From: Magnaporthiopsis rhizophila
Taxonomy: Eukaryota > Ascomycota > Sordariomycetes > Magnaporthales > Magnaporthaceae
Length of the DNA: 64,000 nt
Direction: 5' to 3'
Assembly (NCBI GenBank): GCA_003049465.1
Contig: PYSS01000026.1
Span: 67,984 to 131,983, forward strand
Numbering within the stretch: the stretch's first letter is position 1; every line of letters starts with the position of its first letter. Positions 10,920 through 22,868 of the stretch are shown piece after piece. The notes under the pieces were generated by a model. The model was not told where the DNA came from, ran no database searches, and saw nothing but the letters and a program-made list of their open reading frames with translations. Position numbers and translations under genes: made by a program.

Positions 10920-12812
10920 TCACTCCGTCGCGGATTTGTTGTCAAGTCTCCTTTTAATCTCGACAGGATCGCCGAAAGCCCGCAGATTTTCCCCTTCTAA
11001 GGCAACTGCGGACAGGTCGGCAGCTCCTAGAGGCCGAAGCAATGTGTCTTCAGAGTGTCCTAGGTCCCAGTTCTTAGAGACCTTTCTGAAGATGGACGGA
11101 TCGCGCCGCGGGGAGCCGATCATGGGGAATAGCTGGCGGCCCTCGTAATACTGGCAGTGATGTTAAGTCCATTTTTCCAGCTGTCAGACGTACTCCCACG
11201 TGACCACTCCTTCGAGATTCCTCTTCGCGCAAGGTTGGCCCGCGCGGCCCCCTCGCTGATCCTGGTACTCCCGGTCGACGTAGGCCGGGCCGAGGAACAG
11301 GACAAAGTCCCGGAGCACCTTCAGGTCGGTGTCAGGGGCGTCTGGCTGGGACCCCATGAGGAGGTCCGACAGCGCAGAATAGAACTCCCCCATCCGCTTC
11401 ATGCGGTCCGAAGTGAAGTCGCGCAAACCCTGAGGCGGTTCGGCCTGCCAACAGAACGGGTTGAACTCGAGGGAGAAGGCGATTGCGCACCACTCGTATG
11501 CAATGAGCTGCTTCAGAAGAGGGAATTGCAGATGCTCCACTCGCAGGCGAGACATGACCTCGAAGGATATCTAAAGACGTGGGATGTTAGATCCGACGAG
11601 CATGTACACCCAAGATAAGGGAACAGGATCAGCGTACCTTTCTGTACATTCTTGCATCCGACCAAGACCAGACAGTGTTGTCCACCTTGAGGATGTGCCA
11701 GGTCGTGGGCTTGGTCTGGCCAATCCGCACCAGTCTTCCAATGCACTGAAGCATTGTATTCGCGTTCCACAAAGTGGTGGCGATGATGCCGTCACTGCAG
11801 GCGTGCTGAAGATTCAGGCCGGAGCTAAGCATAGTGGTCCCCAGCACAAGGGCGTCCAGTGGTGCGTTGGGTGAGTTCTAATCCCCCAGCACGCGCTCCC
11901 TCGTGGCCATGGACATTTGGGAGTAGATGCCTGCAACCTTCAGGCTGGCCTTGCGAAGGATATTCTCGACGAAGCTAAATATAGGTCAGTTTAGTGAACG
12001 AGATCGGGAGGCCGGGGTAAGATTCCTACATCTGGTCCCAAGGCGAGCCGAGCAGTATCAGCGTTCGCTTCCTCTCCTTCTTTTTGTCCAACACGATTTC
12101 AAGAATGCGAGTGGCGATGGGAGATTCGGCAAGGCTGAAGTAGAGCATTGGCACGCGCTCGAGCGGCGGGATGAGGTTGCGATTTTGGTTCCAGCAACAG
12201 TATATCCAGGACAACGGGCCGTCAAGGGAGTGCTGTCTGACCGAAGCGACCACTTCAATGCCGCAGTGGGTAACTCTCGCGTTGTGGAGCGTCTTCTTGC
12301 AGTCCTTGCGCGCCGTTTGGAGGAGCTCGGCATCCAAAACCCCTTCTTCAAACGCCCTGATGCCGTCACGCAGGGACTGGGTAGGCATCTCGGTGACCGG
12401 GGTCCGAGTCCGCATCATAAAGCCACCGTATCGGCTGGATGCAATGAAGGTCAGGCATCGTATCAGAGCCACGGTCATGGAATTGTCGTATTCCACCCCT
12501 TCTCGTGCCTTCTGTCGTGTCCTCGGGCGTGTCCTCCAGCGTGGCATGTACAACGCCGTCGTCCGTATCGCCAAGATTCTCCGGCCGTGGGTGGCTTTCG
12601 TCCGGAGCGGCAATTTCCGCTTCGACGCCATCCGCGTCCGGAGGGGCGCCGCCAGCCATCACATCATCCGCGCCTTGGGTGGCGGCGCTCTCATCCCCGG
12701 AACCATTCGTATCTCGGAGAATGGCATCGCCCGCGACATCGGTCGCGCAGCGCTTCGGCTCCGGACCGCCGAATTCAGAGTTTTCAGCGCCTTTGCGCTT
12801 TTCGGGAGCCAT
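10920..12812 (-). pseudogene. Decayed SNF2-family helicase, C-terminal half only
   Basis: The conserved helicase C-terminal lobe is readable: a motif IV-like TLILLGSPWDQ, then IYSQMSMATRERVL, GTTMLSSGLNLQHACSD (motif V) and QCIGRLVRIGQT (motif VI, Arg fingers). Introns are still recognisable (12029-11975 and 11637-11571, the latter with a CTAAC branch site). Damage: an in-frame TAG near 11880 within the lobe, a frame change near 12500 between an acidic, nuclear-signal-bearing leader (starting at 12812) and the helicase lobe, and no trace of the N-terminal DEAD-box ATPase lobe with Walker motifs. The last coding stretch (11150-10920) is readable but its splice phase does not fit. Without the ATPase lobe it cannot be an active translocase. 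A functional truncated gene with unseen introns is possible but unlikely. Confidence 0.7.
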
Positions 12813-13047
12813 GTTGACTAGGTACCGAGTTGGCGCCCAGGTACCCTATGTGCCTGCTAGGCGCCCAGGTGGTTGTGAAACTGTGACGGCGGAAAGTAGG
12901 TATAGAGTGTGAACAGATTGACTGGAAATAACCCGGGAACACGAAGGTGTGATGATGTGATGAATCGGACGTCGAAGAGGCAAGGAAGAATTCTTCATGC
13001 AGGAGAGCGGATGCAAAGGCGACTTCCAAGGCTCTATCCGTGATGAG

Positions 13048-13162
13048 AGATGGTTGTTGGTTGAAAGAAAGCTGAAGCCTCAGAGAGGTGGCTGGTAGAT
13101 GAAAGGACGCTTCGGAGAGGTGAGGTGGTTGCTAGATGGCAGGAAGCCTTAGAGAGGTGGTT
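13048..13162. repeat. Imperfect tandem repeats with GAGAGGTGG core
   Basis: About three imperfect copies of a 35-40 bp unit built from TGGTTG/GGTAGATG, AAGC/ACGC and a GAGAGGTGG core. The copies have diverged, suggesting an old slippage or unequal exchange product. Confidence 0.5.
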
Positions 13163-13625
13163 TGGAGTTTACGTGAGGATAAGACGGATATGCGGAAAGG
13201 CCGGGGAGAGAAGCGGAAGGGCAGGAATAGTTGCGAGAATAAAGAGACAAGCAGCTGGTAGGAGGTAGGAAGTGTAACTGATTTCATGGAGGTTCGGTGG
13301 CGGTTGGTAAAGAAAATTGTAGGTGTAGCCTGTATATTGATGGGATGGAGGAGACCTAGCGGGTGCAGTCGGTAAAGCCCAGAAATGACGTTGGGTGTAC
13401 GTTGTAGGCCGAGACGGAAGAAAGGAAAGGTGCTCATATGGGTCGTCAAGGTAAATCAAGGCAATGTCAAGATTGGCGAATATGAACAGTGCAAAGTTGA
13501 TGGAGGTGAATTGGAGAGTCGCGGGATCTACAAGATGTCGGTGGTGTCGTTGAAGGTACGCATTAAAGAGGTATAAGGATCCTGTCACCTAAGTTTGCAG
13601 CAAAGAAAAGAGTCGGAAATGTCTC

Positions 13626-13770
13626 TGCAAGGCAATGCAGTATGGGAAATGAGGATCTGGGTCTAGCTAACAAATGCGGAAGAAAGTTGGTGATGGCTTT
13701 GCGAGGCAATGCGGTGTGGGAAGTGACGATTTGGTCTAGCAAATAGATGCGGAGGTGGGTTGGTGATGGT
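13626..13770. repeat. Two-copy tandem duplication of about 72 bp
   Basis: Copy 1 is 13626-13698 and copy 2 is 13699-13770. Shared blocks in order: TGC-AGGCAATGC, TGTGGGAA-TGA, GGTCTAGC, ATGCGGA and TTGGTGATGG. Roughly 80 percent alike by eye with a few indels. Confidence 0.65.
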
Positions 13771-13955
13771 AGGAAAAGAAAGGATACCCAGGGATCCGGA
13801 TAAAGACCTGCTTGCTAGAGCAGCCTTCTTCCTGGGTAGCTCAATGGGAGGCGAGATATGCTATCCGAGTGAATAGCTTCCGTGAAAAGTGATATTATGG
13901 AGGAACCTGACGAGCATGTCCGGATAGACAGGACCGTCCTAGACACTGTGCTTCA

Positions 13956-16006
13956 TCATATCCGGCAAACGGCGAAGATCCATTCGCCCTTCATCAGGTA
14001 TTTCCCAAGACTTTCTGTGTTCTTGAGTGTGGCCACAGCAGTCGCCTGGTCGCCGGTTGCCTCAGCCTGGCTCCTGGCCAAGATTGCGTTCTCTCGAATT
14101 TTCCACCCTCTGAGTGTCCATCCTACGGGTCAGGATCCCGGTCAGCACGCATTTCTCAGTCTTTTGGCGGCTTCGTCTGTGGCATTGCCACGTCTAGCAG
14201 GGCAAAAAGAAATGACAAGGGGGGATAAACTTAAGCGTACCAGATACAAAGGCCAGGAAATAGCAGGCGCCGTTGAACAGCTGTGCGGGAAGGTAGCCGT
14301 CGCTTCCAGGTCCACGCAGGCTCAGCCCGATAGGCTCGGAAAACGTGGACGGCAGGACGAGTACCAGCCATACCAACGACAAGGCCGACGGCAGGAGTGC
14401 GACGTCGACGACCTCCGCACAGAGAGGGGCAATGGTCGCCCATAAAATGCCAGTAAACACGCCAAAAAGGCTAAAGACGATGACGCCGGGGAAGAACTTG
14501 CCCGCGAGTATCCACAGGAAAAAAGAGCTGAGACTTGCAACGAGGGTTCCCAGAGCAGCAACATTGATTCTACCGTAGCGGTCCGAAGCCAGACCCACGA
14601 GAGGGCGCCCGAGACCTTGGGACACTGCGAGCGGATATTTCGAGCAGAGTTAGTCGGCTGTCTTATTTTGCGTCTGCTGGCGACCTGGTTTTGCCTCTGG
14701 CCGGTGGAACACTCACGATTGAACATGGCAGAGACGATAGCCCCTTGAGTGGCCGTGAAGCCGACGGTCTGGCAGTAGTCGGCCAAGGAAAAAATGACGA
14801 GGATGTAGCCAAACGAAGAGAAGCAGGCCCACGAAACGAGCAGACAGTACTCGGGACGTCTAAAGAGCTCCCAGTGGAGGGCGATGTGGACAGCGCCAAC
14901 TTTTGCGTTCCGATCCCGGATGACCAGCGTGCAGATGCCCGTGACGGCAAACGTGATGACAGCGAGTATGCGGAAGGTCCAGGGCAGGCCGAGGTTCTTG
15001 ATCATGGCATTTGTGGCAATGGAATAGACGACGCCACCGAGCCCGGAGCCGGCCGCGGCGATTCCGTTGGCCAGAGAGCGGCGCTTGGTGAACCACTGCG
15101 AAGGGATGCCGACTGACGCGACAAAGAGGAAGCCCATTCCCGCACCAAAAGCGATGCCCTGGGTGAGGATGAGATGCCACATTTCTGACGTGAACGAGGC
15201 GCCGACGAAAGCGGAGCTGGAGCACGGTGGAGCGGTAAAGGTTAGCAAGAATAGGCGTTATAATCCCCGAGTATACGTAGGTAGGGGAACAAAAAGGGGC
15301 AGGGGGCCCTTACGTCTGGATCACAACGCCTAAAGACATGACCTTCTTGGTGCCATATTTTCCAATCAGGTATGTTCCAAGAGGTGAGAGAAACAAAGCT
15401 GGAGACCAACAATTTGTTTAGCTGTATGAATCTTCCAGGGTGTGTGATATTGGCCATGGAGTGTGAACCCAGGTAAACCAAAAGGACTTGATATCAAGCT
15501 CACCTATAGACACAGAAAGCCCCCCAACAAATGCATACGCTATTGGGCTTGCCCCAGGAAACGACCCCGTCCGCAAATAGTAGGCCAGAAACACGGCGAA
15601 GGACTTGGGTTAGGCATATTAGCGGTGGTTTGGTTGAATGTCGGTGGAAGAAGGGGCCAGGATGAACATACAGAGTTGATACCCCATGTATGCGCATTCA
15701 GCAAATGCACTGCCAATACAACAACCCTGGGAAATGGTCAGTCTCTGTCTGATCTGGCGCCTAGTCTCCTTTCCTATATCTCGAACATGCTCACCAGCCA
15801 TATCCTCCCTCCTTGAACTGCTCCTCATCGTCCGAGGACGTGTGCGAAAAAGACTCGACGGGGCTGGCAGCACCCTGATTCTTTTCGTTGGGCGCGGGGA
15901 AACCGGTGGTGTCGACGACAGAGGCGCCTGGATCCGCAGCCGCACCCGGGCCGGCACCGACAGGACGGGCCGGCGATGCCGGTGCAGGAACTCCAGACTG
16001 TGCCAT
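13956..16006 (-). CDS. MFS transporter, monocarboxylate-carrier (MCT) like
   Basis: Seven exons: 16006-15795, 15726-15672, 15603-15504, 15398-15314, 15216-14717, 14624-14241, 14122-13956; 500 residues, all phases agree. A cytosolic leader rich in Ala/Pro/Ser precedes the first membrane helix (GYGWVVVLAVHLL). Typical features of fungal MCT-like carriers are seen: HTWGINSSFAVFLAYYL, LIGKYGTKKVM, a long first half ending in basic RRSLANGIAAAGSGLGG, and SQGLGRPLVGLASDRYGR at the start of the second half. Twelve helices are expected at the plasma membrane. Substrates of such fungal carriers range over carboxylates, riboflavin and others, so none is assigned. No biosynthetic genes are adjacent. It is transcribed away from the LIM gene. 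Confidence 0.87.
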
Positions 16007-18245
16007 TCAAATGTTCGGCCGTGGTGGTAGCATGGGGCGACAGCCAATCGAAAGTATGTTTGCTCCCGCAAACGAAACGAAACGACAGGGCAGGGATGGC
16101 GTTGGCTCGGGTTGAAGGAACCTAATAGCAACCGAAACAAAGGGGCGCAGGAATAATTGGAGAGTAGATATAGGGACGACGAAACAGATATATATATGAT
16201 GGGTTATTTAGCAGAAGACTCCATGTGAATCACCAACATTAACATAGGCCTTATATGGGGGAAGCAGGAGTCAGATATCTGTGGGTATCCTGCCAACAGG
16301 GGGAAAAAAAAATCCCCAGTTTGTAAACGACGCCCTTCTGCTGACACCAAAAATGGCAACTTGGAGAAAAGAGCTGCCCCGCTGACAATTCAGATCCCGC
16401 CTGTTTATGTCGCAATGGATCTCCTCCGGTTCGGGGTATGCACGCACATACGGAGGTACGATGCCCGGGGCCAGCGGCCGGGGTTTGAGTCTCAGCCCCA
16501 GCTTTTGGGTGTTGCTTCTCTACCTCCTGTGTCCTCCTCTTTTCTGGGCCTTCAAGGCAGCGTTCATTTTTTTTTTTCCTCTCTCTTTTTCCGGCGTGGT
16601 GGCGAGTGGTGGACGCAAGGGTGTGGTGCAGCTCTTGCGCCCTGGCGACCTGACCCAGTCCATCATCCCCCAGTATCCCCTCACCCCCATTGCGCTCTGC
16701 ACATACATCTCGGCCGAGAGACACGGCTGTTTGTGGGGCGGGGGGCGGGGGGGGGTGAGGGCGAAGGGCGAAGGGCGAAAGGCGAAGCGATGTGTTGCGA
16801 TGGTCGGAGCGGAAATACGACGGAATAGGTAACGCCGAGCCGCGAAAGCCATGCGCACAATGTGCAACCAACGAAACGAAACGGATGTGAGCACCCATGC
16901 AAACAATTGGATGCCCAGAAAAGAGTGCTAGGCTATTCGGTACAGTATCCGTGCTCGCATATCTGCATCTGCGTCCGTCTGCAAAACAAAACATGGCGGT
17001 TACCAAGGTACTCGGGAGTAGTTGCGTCGATCGCCCTGGTGTTGCTCTTCCTTCCCCGGCCGTTTCTTGAAGATTGGCGTGCATGGATATGGAACGACCC
17101 AGCCAGCCGCTGCCGCCTGTGGGGTTTGGCGCGAACAATCCAACCAGGGACAGGATCACATGAGCCATGGCCGCTCAGGATTGTGCAGCTTGCTTCACGC
17201 GGCCGTGAATGCGATGATATTTGTTACTCTGCTGACCGATATCGACTAGGCATTGTGTTTTCTTAGTAGAAATACTGGAACAATTAAGCTCAAAACAAAC
17301 ATCCTTGTTTACCGGATGCACTATGTATGCACTTTTCCAACTATCTACAGCCTATATCCTAGGCGGTCCAGTGAGCAATGGCATTCGATAGAATCGTCCG
17401 GTCCGCTTGTGACCAAACATTGCATTGGAGCGTCGTCGGCCGTCTGGGGTGCTGCTTTAAGGCCGCCGCCATCGATTGAGTGCTTGCCCCACTCGTCACT
17501 GGATTAGAAGCTTTCACGGAGGAATTGAGTGCCTCTCGACCAGGCCCGTTAGCGCGTGTCCGAAAATGGCAGCAGATGCACGCCCCAGCTGGCGCACATC
17601 GTGGAAAACGCAGTTTGGCTCAGAGAGCTCTCGCTAGAGAGGAGCAGCGGCAGGGGCGGCGGCCTGCGAGCAGCTCGATTGGCTGCGGGTTTGCGGTGAC
17701 TCAAGCCGCCAGTGGGTTTGAGGGGCTAGCGGGGTGGGGAGTCTGCCGAGCTGGCCGCAGGGGTGTTGGAGCTATCTCCTAGGCAACTTAATATCCCGGC
17801 TTAGGCGTAAACAAGGCCCATCCTGGTCAAGGCGTGCATATCGGCACAACCCACCATGGAGCCCAGGGCTATTTGATTGTTCACCGCACGCAGCCGGCCG
17901 TCGTGCGACATTCCCACCTGTCTCTGGCTCTGGCTGCTTCCCCCCGCCGCATTGGCAGCTCCAGCTTCTGCCCAGCAACCGCGACATGGGTCATGAATAC
18001 CTAATTGCTATCTGATGTGCGGCCTTGTCTCACACGGCGTAAACATCAGCTTCATCGTTACGTCGTTCATGTCCTTCCAGCATTTAAATTCGGCCCGCCC
18101 AGCGTCTCCCTCAAGCCATCATTGATATCCACCTTCTCTCGCGCCGTCTGCAAACACACCTTTGGCATCCAGCCCCTAATATACGTATCTGCTTCCCTTC
18201 ATCTGCTTCGCCCACCTCGCAACCACTATCATAAACTCTTCCGCC
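16007..18245. promoter_or_regulatory. Divergent intergenic region, MFS/LIM genes
   Basis: 2239 bp between two head-to-head genes. Contains a G-rich tract (16735-16786) and two GTAAACA forkhead-type sites (17807-17813, 18039-18045) on the LIM side. A 305-codon minus-strand frame (17168-16251) is low-complexity and unlike any family, so I judge it noncoding. Confidence 0.45.
16735..16786 (+). repeat. G-rich tract with GGGCGAA repeats, possible G-quadruplex
   Basis: Runs of 4, 6 and 8 G separated by single C bases, then GGG, then three to four GGGCGAA units. Five or more G3+ runs lie within 45 bases on the + strand. Confidence 0.6.
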
Positions 18246-21237
18246 ATGCTTTCGCGCGGAAAGTCCAAGGAGCGGGCCTCGACCCGCAAGGTCACGCCGC
18301 CGTCGCCCAGCTACATGTCAAACGATCAGTTTGGTGAGTGCCGCTGGAACGGTTCCCTTGTATGCAATCACGAGCAACGCGGACATGTATCTGACAGTGT
18401 GCCTCTTCCTCTCTGTAGCCTCGTACCTCGCCGATCTGAGGAATAACCGCATGAGCCGCCCCGGCGGCGCCAGGCCACAGCCCGACATCGCCCGCCGCGA
18501 CTCTGGCCGTCCTTCCATGACAAGCAACCGGTCTTCACTCGGGGCCGCGTCCGCCTCAGAGACCTCCTCAGTAGTCCGCCCAGCAAAATGCCAATCTCCA
18601 GTGCCACAGAGCCAATCCCCCGTACCAAAGAGCCGATCTCCCGTACCATACTCTGTGGGCAGGCCATCTGTTGCCGGCAGCATCTCCTCTCGATACTCCG
18701 GCATGAGCACCAGCACCAGGGGGCGCGACTACTACCCCGAGAGAGCTACTAGCCCACCTTTGAAGCCTTCCGTGGTCGTCCCTAGCGCGACATACATTGA
18801 GCGCGGCCAGAGGTGGATGGAGAAGGAGGAGGCTTTCGCGCTCCGACAGGCCATGGACGACATGAGCCTGCGAGAGCAGGAGGAGGAGGAGGACGCCAAA
18901 GGCAAGGATAAAGAGATGGACGAGGACGAGAAGCGCCTGCACGAGGCCGCCCTGACCGAGGCCGCCGAGCTCGTGTGGAAGCACCAGAACGGCATCAAGC
19001 CGCCTGAGCCTGGCGCGCCATACCGTTACAAGCCCCATATGCGCAAGAACAGCTACGCCTATGCCAGAACTGCAAGCGCTGGATATTATGGCGCCGATAT
19101 CGAACCGACAGGCCTTGGTAGGAACATGGGCTCACGGTCCGTCTCGGGCAGCTCTACCTCGAGTACCCGTTCCGCAAACGGGCGTGTGTCACCTCCCACG
19201 GTCGCAAACAGCGCCACCGCTGCTAGCGCCGGGGAGCGCGGCCGCTCAAGCGTCGACAAGTCACGAGAGAGCTCGATGGATTTGGATCGGTCCAAGGCCT
19301 ATCGTGGGCTTGCCGCAGGCCCCAGGCCTATGGCGGTCAAGCCGCCCTCGAGCCGCCGCCGGACAAGCCTCAAGAGAAACATCAGCGGCGAAGTCGAGCG
19401 ACCATTTTCTGGGGACCAAATATGGGAGGAGCCCGAGGGCTCTACACCTGCCAAGAAGACGCCGGCGGACTCGTCTGAGACGAACGGCAGCGAGCCCCTG
19501 AAGATCAAGCCCAAGAATCCTCTCAACCGCGTCTCGTTTGTCCCCGAGGCCCCCGGCAAAGCCAAGACCCCTGAGCCGACCCAGCAGACGTCTGAGCAAA
19601 CGCCACAATCTGCCGTGTCCAGGCTCCTGTCCAGGATCGAGATACACAGGAATCCTCCGTCACAGTCTCGCAACCCCCAGTACACCACCAACACCAGTCC
19701 TGGCCCCGACGGCACCTCTGCTGGGGCTGCCCGAGAGGACGTGCCCAGGAAGAACGGTGTCGAGGTCAGGGGAGACGACATAAGAGAAGCGACAAGCATG
19801 AAGCTCAAGGACCGCAGCCAGAAGCTGCCGACCCCGTCGTTCGTCAGCAACACGCCCGGACGGCCAATCGTAAGCTTTGACGCAAATTGGAAGGCCCCCG
19901 ACAAGGCGGCGACTGATGAGAAGCCAGACCCCAGAACGCGCAGCCCCTTCTTCCGCAACCGTGAAGCTAGGAAGCCCCAAGGAGAGCAAGCGGCGTCGCC
20001 AAGTCAAAGTCCGGCCGTCTCTGCTCTCTCAGCTGTGGCGCCTGATCTCCCGGCGCCACCGGCGGCAACACCGCGCCGTGAGCTCCCGACCCCACCACTT
20101 CCAATAAATGACTCCGGCGCTCGCTCGTCAACGCCCCTCCCCGGCATCACCGTTTCTGAGTCTCCGTCTCCATCTAGGCCTCCTAGATCCACGCCTTCCG
20201 CGGCCATCTCTTCTCCATCGCTTCCCTCGGTCTCGGTCTCGCCCCCATCGGTGCCATCAGTATCCGTCTCGGCTCCGTCCATCTCGGTGGCTGCGCCTTC
20301 GATATCCGTCTCGGCGCCCTCAATATCCGTCTCAGCCCCTTTGGCCTCAATACCTGCCATCGTGACGCCCGATGATGATCCGAGCGATGCTCCCAGCGTG
20401 CCGGTCATCGTCACACCGGATGCGACAAGCTCGGCCACGACCCCGTCGGCCCGGCCGCTCCCCACGCCGGTTAGGGGTCCCGCTGGCCAAGTGCGACAAG
20501 CCGCGGCTCGCTCACGAGGCCACTGGTCTCCAGCACCAGCTCCTGTCGGAAGCCGCGCCACCGCGCGCTGCCACGAATGCAGACTGCCGATCGAGGGGCG
20601 CTTCGTAGCCTTGAAGGGCTCCAACGAGAGGTTCCACCCGCAATGTTTCTCCTGCTACACTTGCGGCACGTCCCTCGAGGCGCTCGAGATCAGCCCGGAG
20701 CCGGAGGCGGCCAGGGAGGCCCGCCTGGACCGCATACGGCGGCGGGCGGCAGGCCTAGTGCTGGACGAGACTCCTGGCCAGACCATGGCCGAGGACGGCG
20801 ACGAGCGGCTGCGCTTCTTCTGCCACCTCGACTGGCACGAGCAGTTCGCGCCGCGCTGCAAGCACTGCACCACTCCCATCATCGGCGAGCATATTGTGGC
20901 CCTGGGCGGGCACTGGCACATTGGCCACTTCTTCTGTGCCGAGTGCGGCGACCCGTTCCAGCACGGCGCCACGCACATCGAGAAGGACGGGTATGCCTGG
21001 TGCGCCGGCTGCCAGGCCAAGCAGACGGAGCGCCGCGCGCCCAAGTGCCGCAGGTGCAAGGGCGCTGTCATCGGCCAGTACGTCCGCGCCCTCGCCGCCG
21101 AGTGGCACGACGAGTGTTTCCGCTGCGCCACGTGCGGCGGCGGCTTCGACGACGGCCAGGTCTTTCCGCGCGAGGCCGCCGACGGCCTCATTGAGATTCT
21201 CTGCACCCCCTGCCGTGCCCGCGAGCTGAAAGCTTGA
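18246..21237 (+). CDS. Paxillin-like protein with three C-terminal LIM domains
   Basis: Exons 18246-18333 and 18419-21237, 968 residues. A long, probably disordered Ser/Pro-rich region with an Arg/Lys-rich acidic coiled stretch (near residues 170-220, MDDMSLREQEEEED) leads to LIM domains at about 747-840, 843-899 and 906-965, each with CxxC..H/C ligands (RCHECRLP, RCKHCTTP, KCRRCKGA). LIM1 carries an insertion of about 40 residues between its two zinc modules. This arrangement is that of fungal paxillin-related proteins (yeast Pxl1), which sit at growth sites and septa and tie Rho signalling to the actin cortex; that role is inferred. Internal repeats SVSAPSIS (residues about 630-670) and QSPVPxS (near 120) are seen. 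AATAAA lies at 21371. Confidence 0.88.
20219..20340 (+). repeat. In-frame Ser/Val/Pro repeat inside the LIM gene
   Basis: Five to six near copies of a SVSAPSIS-type octapeptide, coded by related TCGGCxCC(T/C)TCxATATCCGTC units. Likely length-variable between strains. Confidence 0.65.
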
Positions 21238-22291
21238 TCAACCGGGGCATCTAGCTGCGGCGGACTCCCCAGGTTCGGCTTTTTTGCGCCTCGTTCTTCT
21301 CTTCTTCCATTCGCCCTCTTTTTACTCCTCCTCGATGCCTTCTCCGCCTACGAACGACAATGACAACAACAATAAACAGCAGCGTTCATTTTTTTTTTTT
21401 TTTTTTTTTTTGCTTTGCATCTGGTTGCATTTCAGGTGATCAATCCCCTCTAGGTTTCTAGAGGTCCGTCCTCTGGTTTTGGTTGTTTTTTGCGATTGCG
21501 TTTTGCATTTGCCTCGAGCAGAAAAAAACGTCAGGCTTGATAACTTTTTGTTTACAAAACACATTTAATGGGAAACAAACGATACGAGTCTGTACGTTGG
21601 GAGTGTCTAGATTGCGTGATGTCTGAGTGAGTAAGTAATCATTGATGTGTTCCATGACCTTCTGCGCCTATCGACCGGCTAGCTTCGCACGGCAGGCCTT
21701 GCCACCCTAGCCCAGAACCGAGATCGTGAGGTCATTTCGCTATTCACGCCACCAGATGGACCAGGGTCAAATGTAGCCCACGGTGTTGTTCCACCACGCC
21801 CCGACAGCTTGTGATACACAGTGAGGCTCCCAAAGAAAAGCACGCGAAAGTACCGGTCGGAGGGAACATGGAGTAAAGGGGAGAGAGACAGTAAACGAGG
21901 GGAAAAGACAAGACGACAAGGAGAATGTGACCAAAAATGGACTTTGTGTCGACGACCTGACCAAGCAAAACCACCCGTTTAAATGCGCCGCCGGTTTGCT
22001 CCCAAGCTGAAATCATAAAAGAAAGAAAAGCCCACGTCGCCTGTCTCTAGACCGACTCCTGCGAGGGACGCGTTCCAGAACCGTCTCCGAATGTCCATCG
22101 CGCCCTCTTCCATCCTAGACCGTGACATGTTCGTGGATAGCGGCGCCCGTCTGCCTTCCTTTGCCCCGCACAGAGTGGTGTCCGACTCCATCTATCTACC
22201 GACTGATGCCAGAAGGAATCCCAGGGCATGGGAGAGGATGGCAGGGCCCAACAAGATATACTCTTTTTTTTTTCTTTGTTTCCTTTGTTTC
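21238..22291. other. Convergent 3' intergenic region, LIM/SUMO genes
   Basis: 1054 bp holding both 3' UTRs. Contains AATAAA at 21371 and a 23-base T run at 21389-21411. No gene recognised. Confidence 0.45.
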
Positions 22292-22809
22292 CTAAAAGAG
22301 TGACCCTCCAACCTGCTCCTGGTGCACCTCGAGAGTATCGCCGTCCGCCATTTCGAGCTAGGGTGGAAAATCCTGAATGTCAGCACACATTCTACAGGTC
22401 AAGTAGTGCAGATACGGACGCAGACACCCGCCCAAGTAATTCTGAAAACATGAAAGAGGCAGACGGCTGCACCAAACGGCCGTAAGTTTGCATCGCGAAG
22501 ATCGACAAAAAAGGCCGCAGATAGGAAACCGGGCGGGATAGTTCGCAGATGGAGGGGAGCACGTACTGAATCGGGCGTATCCGTCGGTTGCACGCGCTGG
22601 CCGTCGAACAGGAAGCGGACCGAGTTCATCGTCTTTCCTTGCCGCTCGCAGAAGGCGTTCATGAGCTTCTCCAGCTTGGTGCTCCGCTTGATCTTAAAGA
22701 AGACCTCGTTGTTGTTGTCCGTCACCTTGATGTTCAGGTGCTCGGCGACCGGGGCCGCGGCCGGCTCGCCGCCTGGGGGCGGACTCGCTCCATTCTCGTT
22801 GTCCGACAT
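22292..22809 (-). CDS. SMT3: SUMO (small ubiquitin-like modifier)
   Basis: Exons 22809-22567 and 22357-22292 (GTACGT...CTAG), 102 residues. An acidic/Pro leader (1-22) is followed by the ubiquitin-like beta-grasp fold: EHLNIKVTDNNNEVFFKIK, MNAFCERQGKTMNSVRFLFDG, then LEMADGDTLEVHQEQVGG. The Gly-Gly at 98-99 is the conjugation site; a Ser-Leu-Phe tail must be removed by a Ulp-type protease. The protein is attached to lysines of nuclear and other targets through the E1 Aos1-Uba2 and E2 Ubc9. Without the splice the frame would run into an unrelated 53-residue tail lacking the Gly-Gly, so the second exon is required. A 38-base T run lies 21 bp upstream of the ATG. Confidence 0.95.
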
Positions 22810-22827
22810 ATTTTTTTACTCTTGTTT

Positions 22828-22868
<41 letters not shown>

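Larger units (their letters stand above)
12813..13955. other. Purine-rich noncoding interval with repeats
   Basis: 1143 bp between the helicase relic and the MFS stop, strongly GA-biased on the + strand. It holds two sets of imperfect repeats, listed separately. The 139-codon frame on the minus strand (13588-13169) is a by-product of this base bias. Confidence 0.5.

Noticed and set aside
13169..13588. 139-codon minus-strand frame
   Set aside because: Arises from GA-biased repeat DNA.
16251..17168. 305-codon minus-strand open frame
   Set aside because: Low-complexity, Arg/Pro/Gly-biased, overlaps a G-rich tract, no family resemblance and no introns where neighbours have them.
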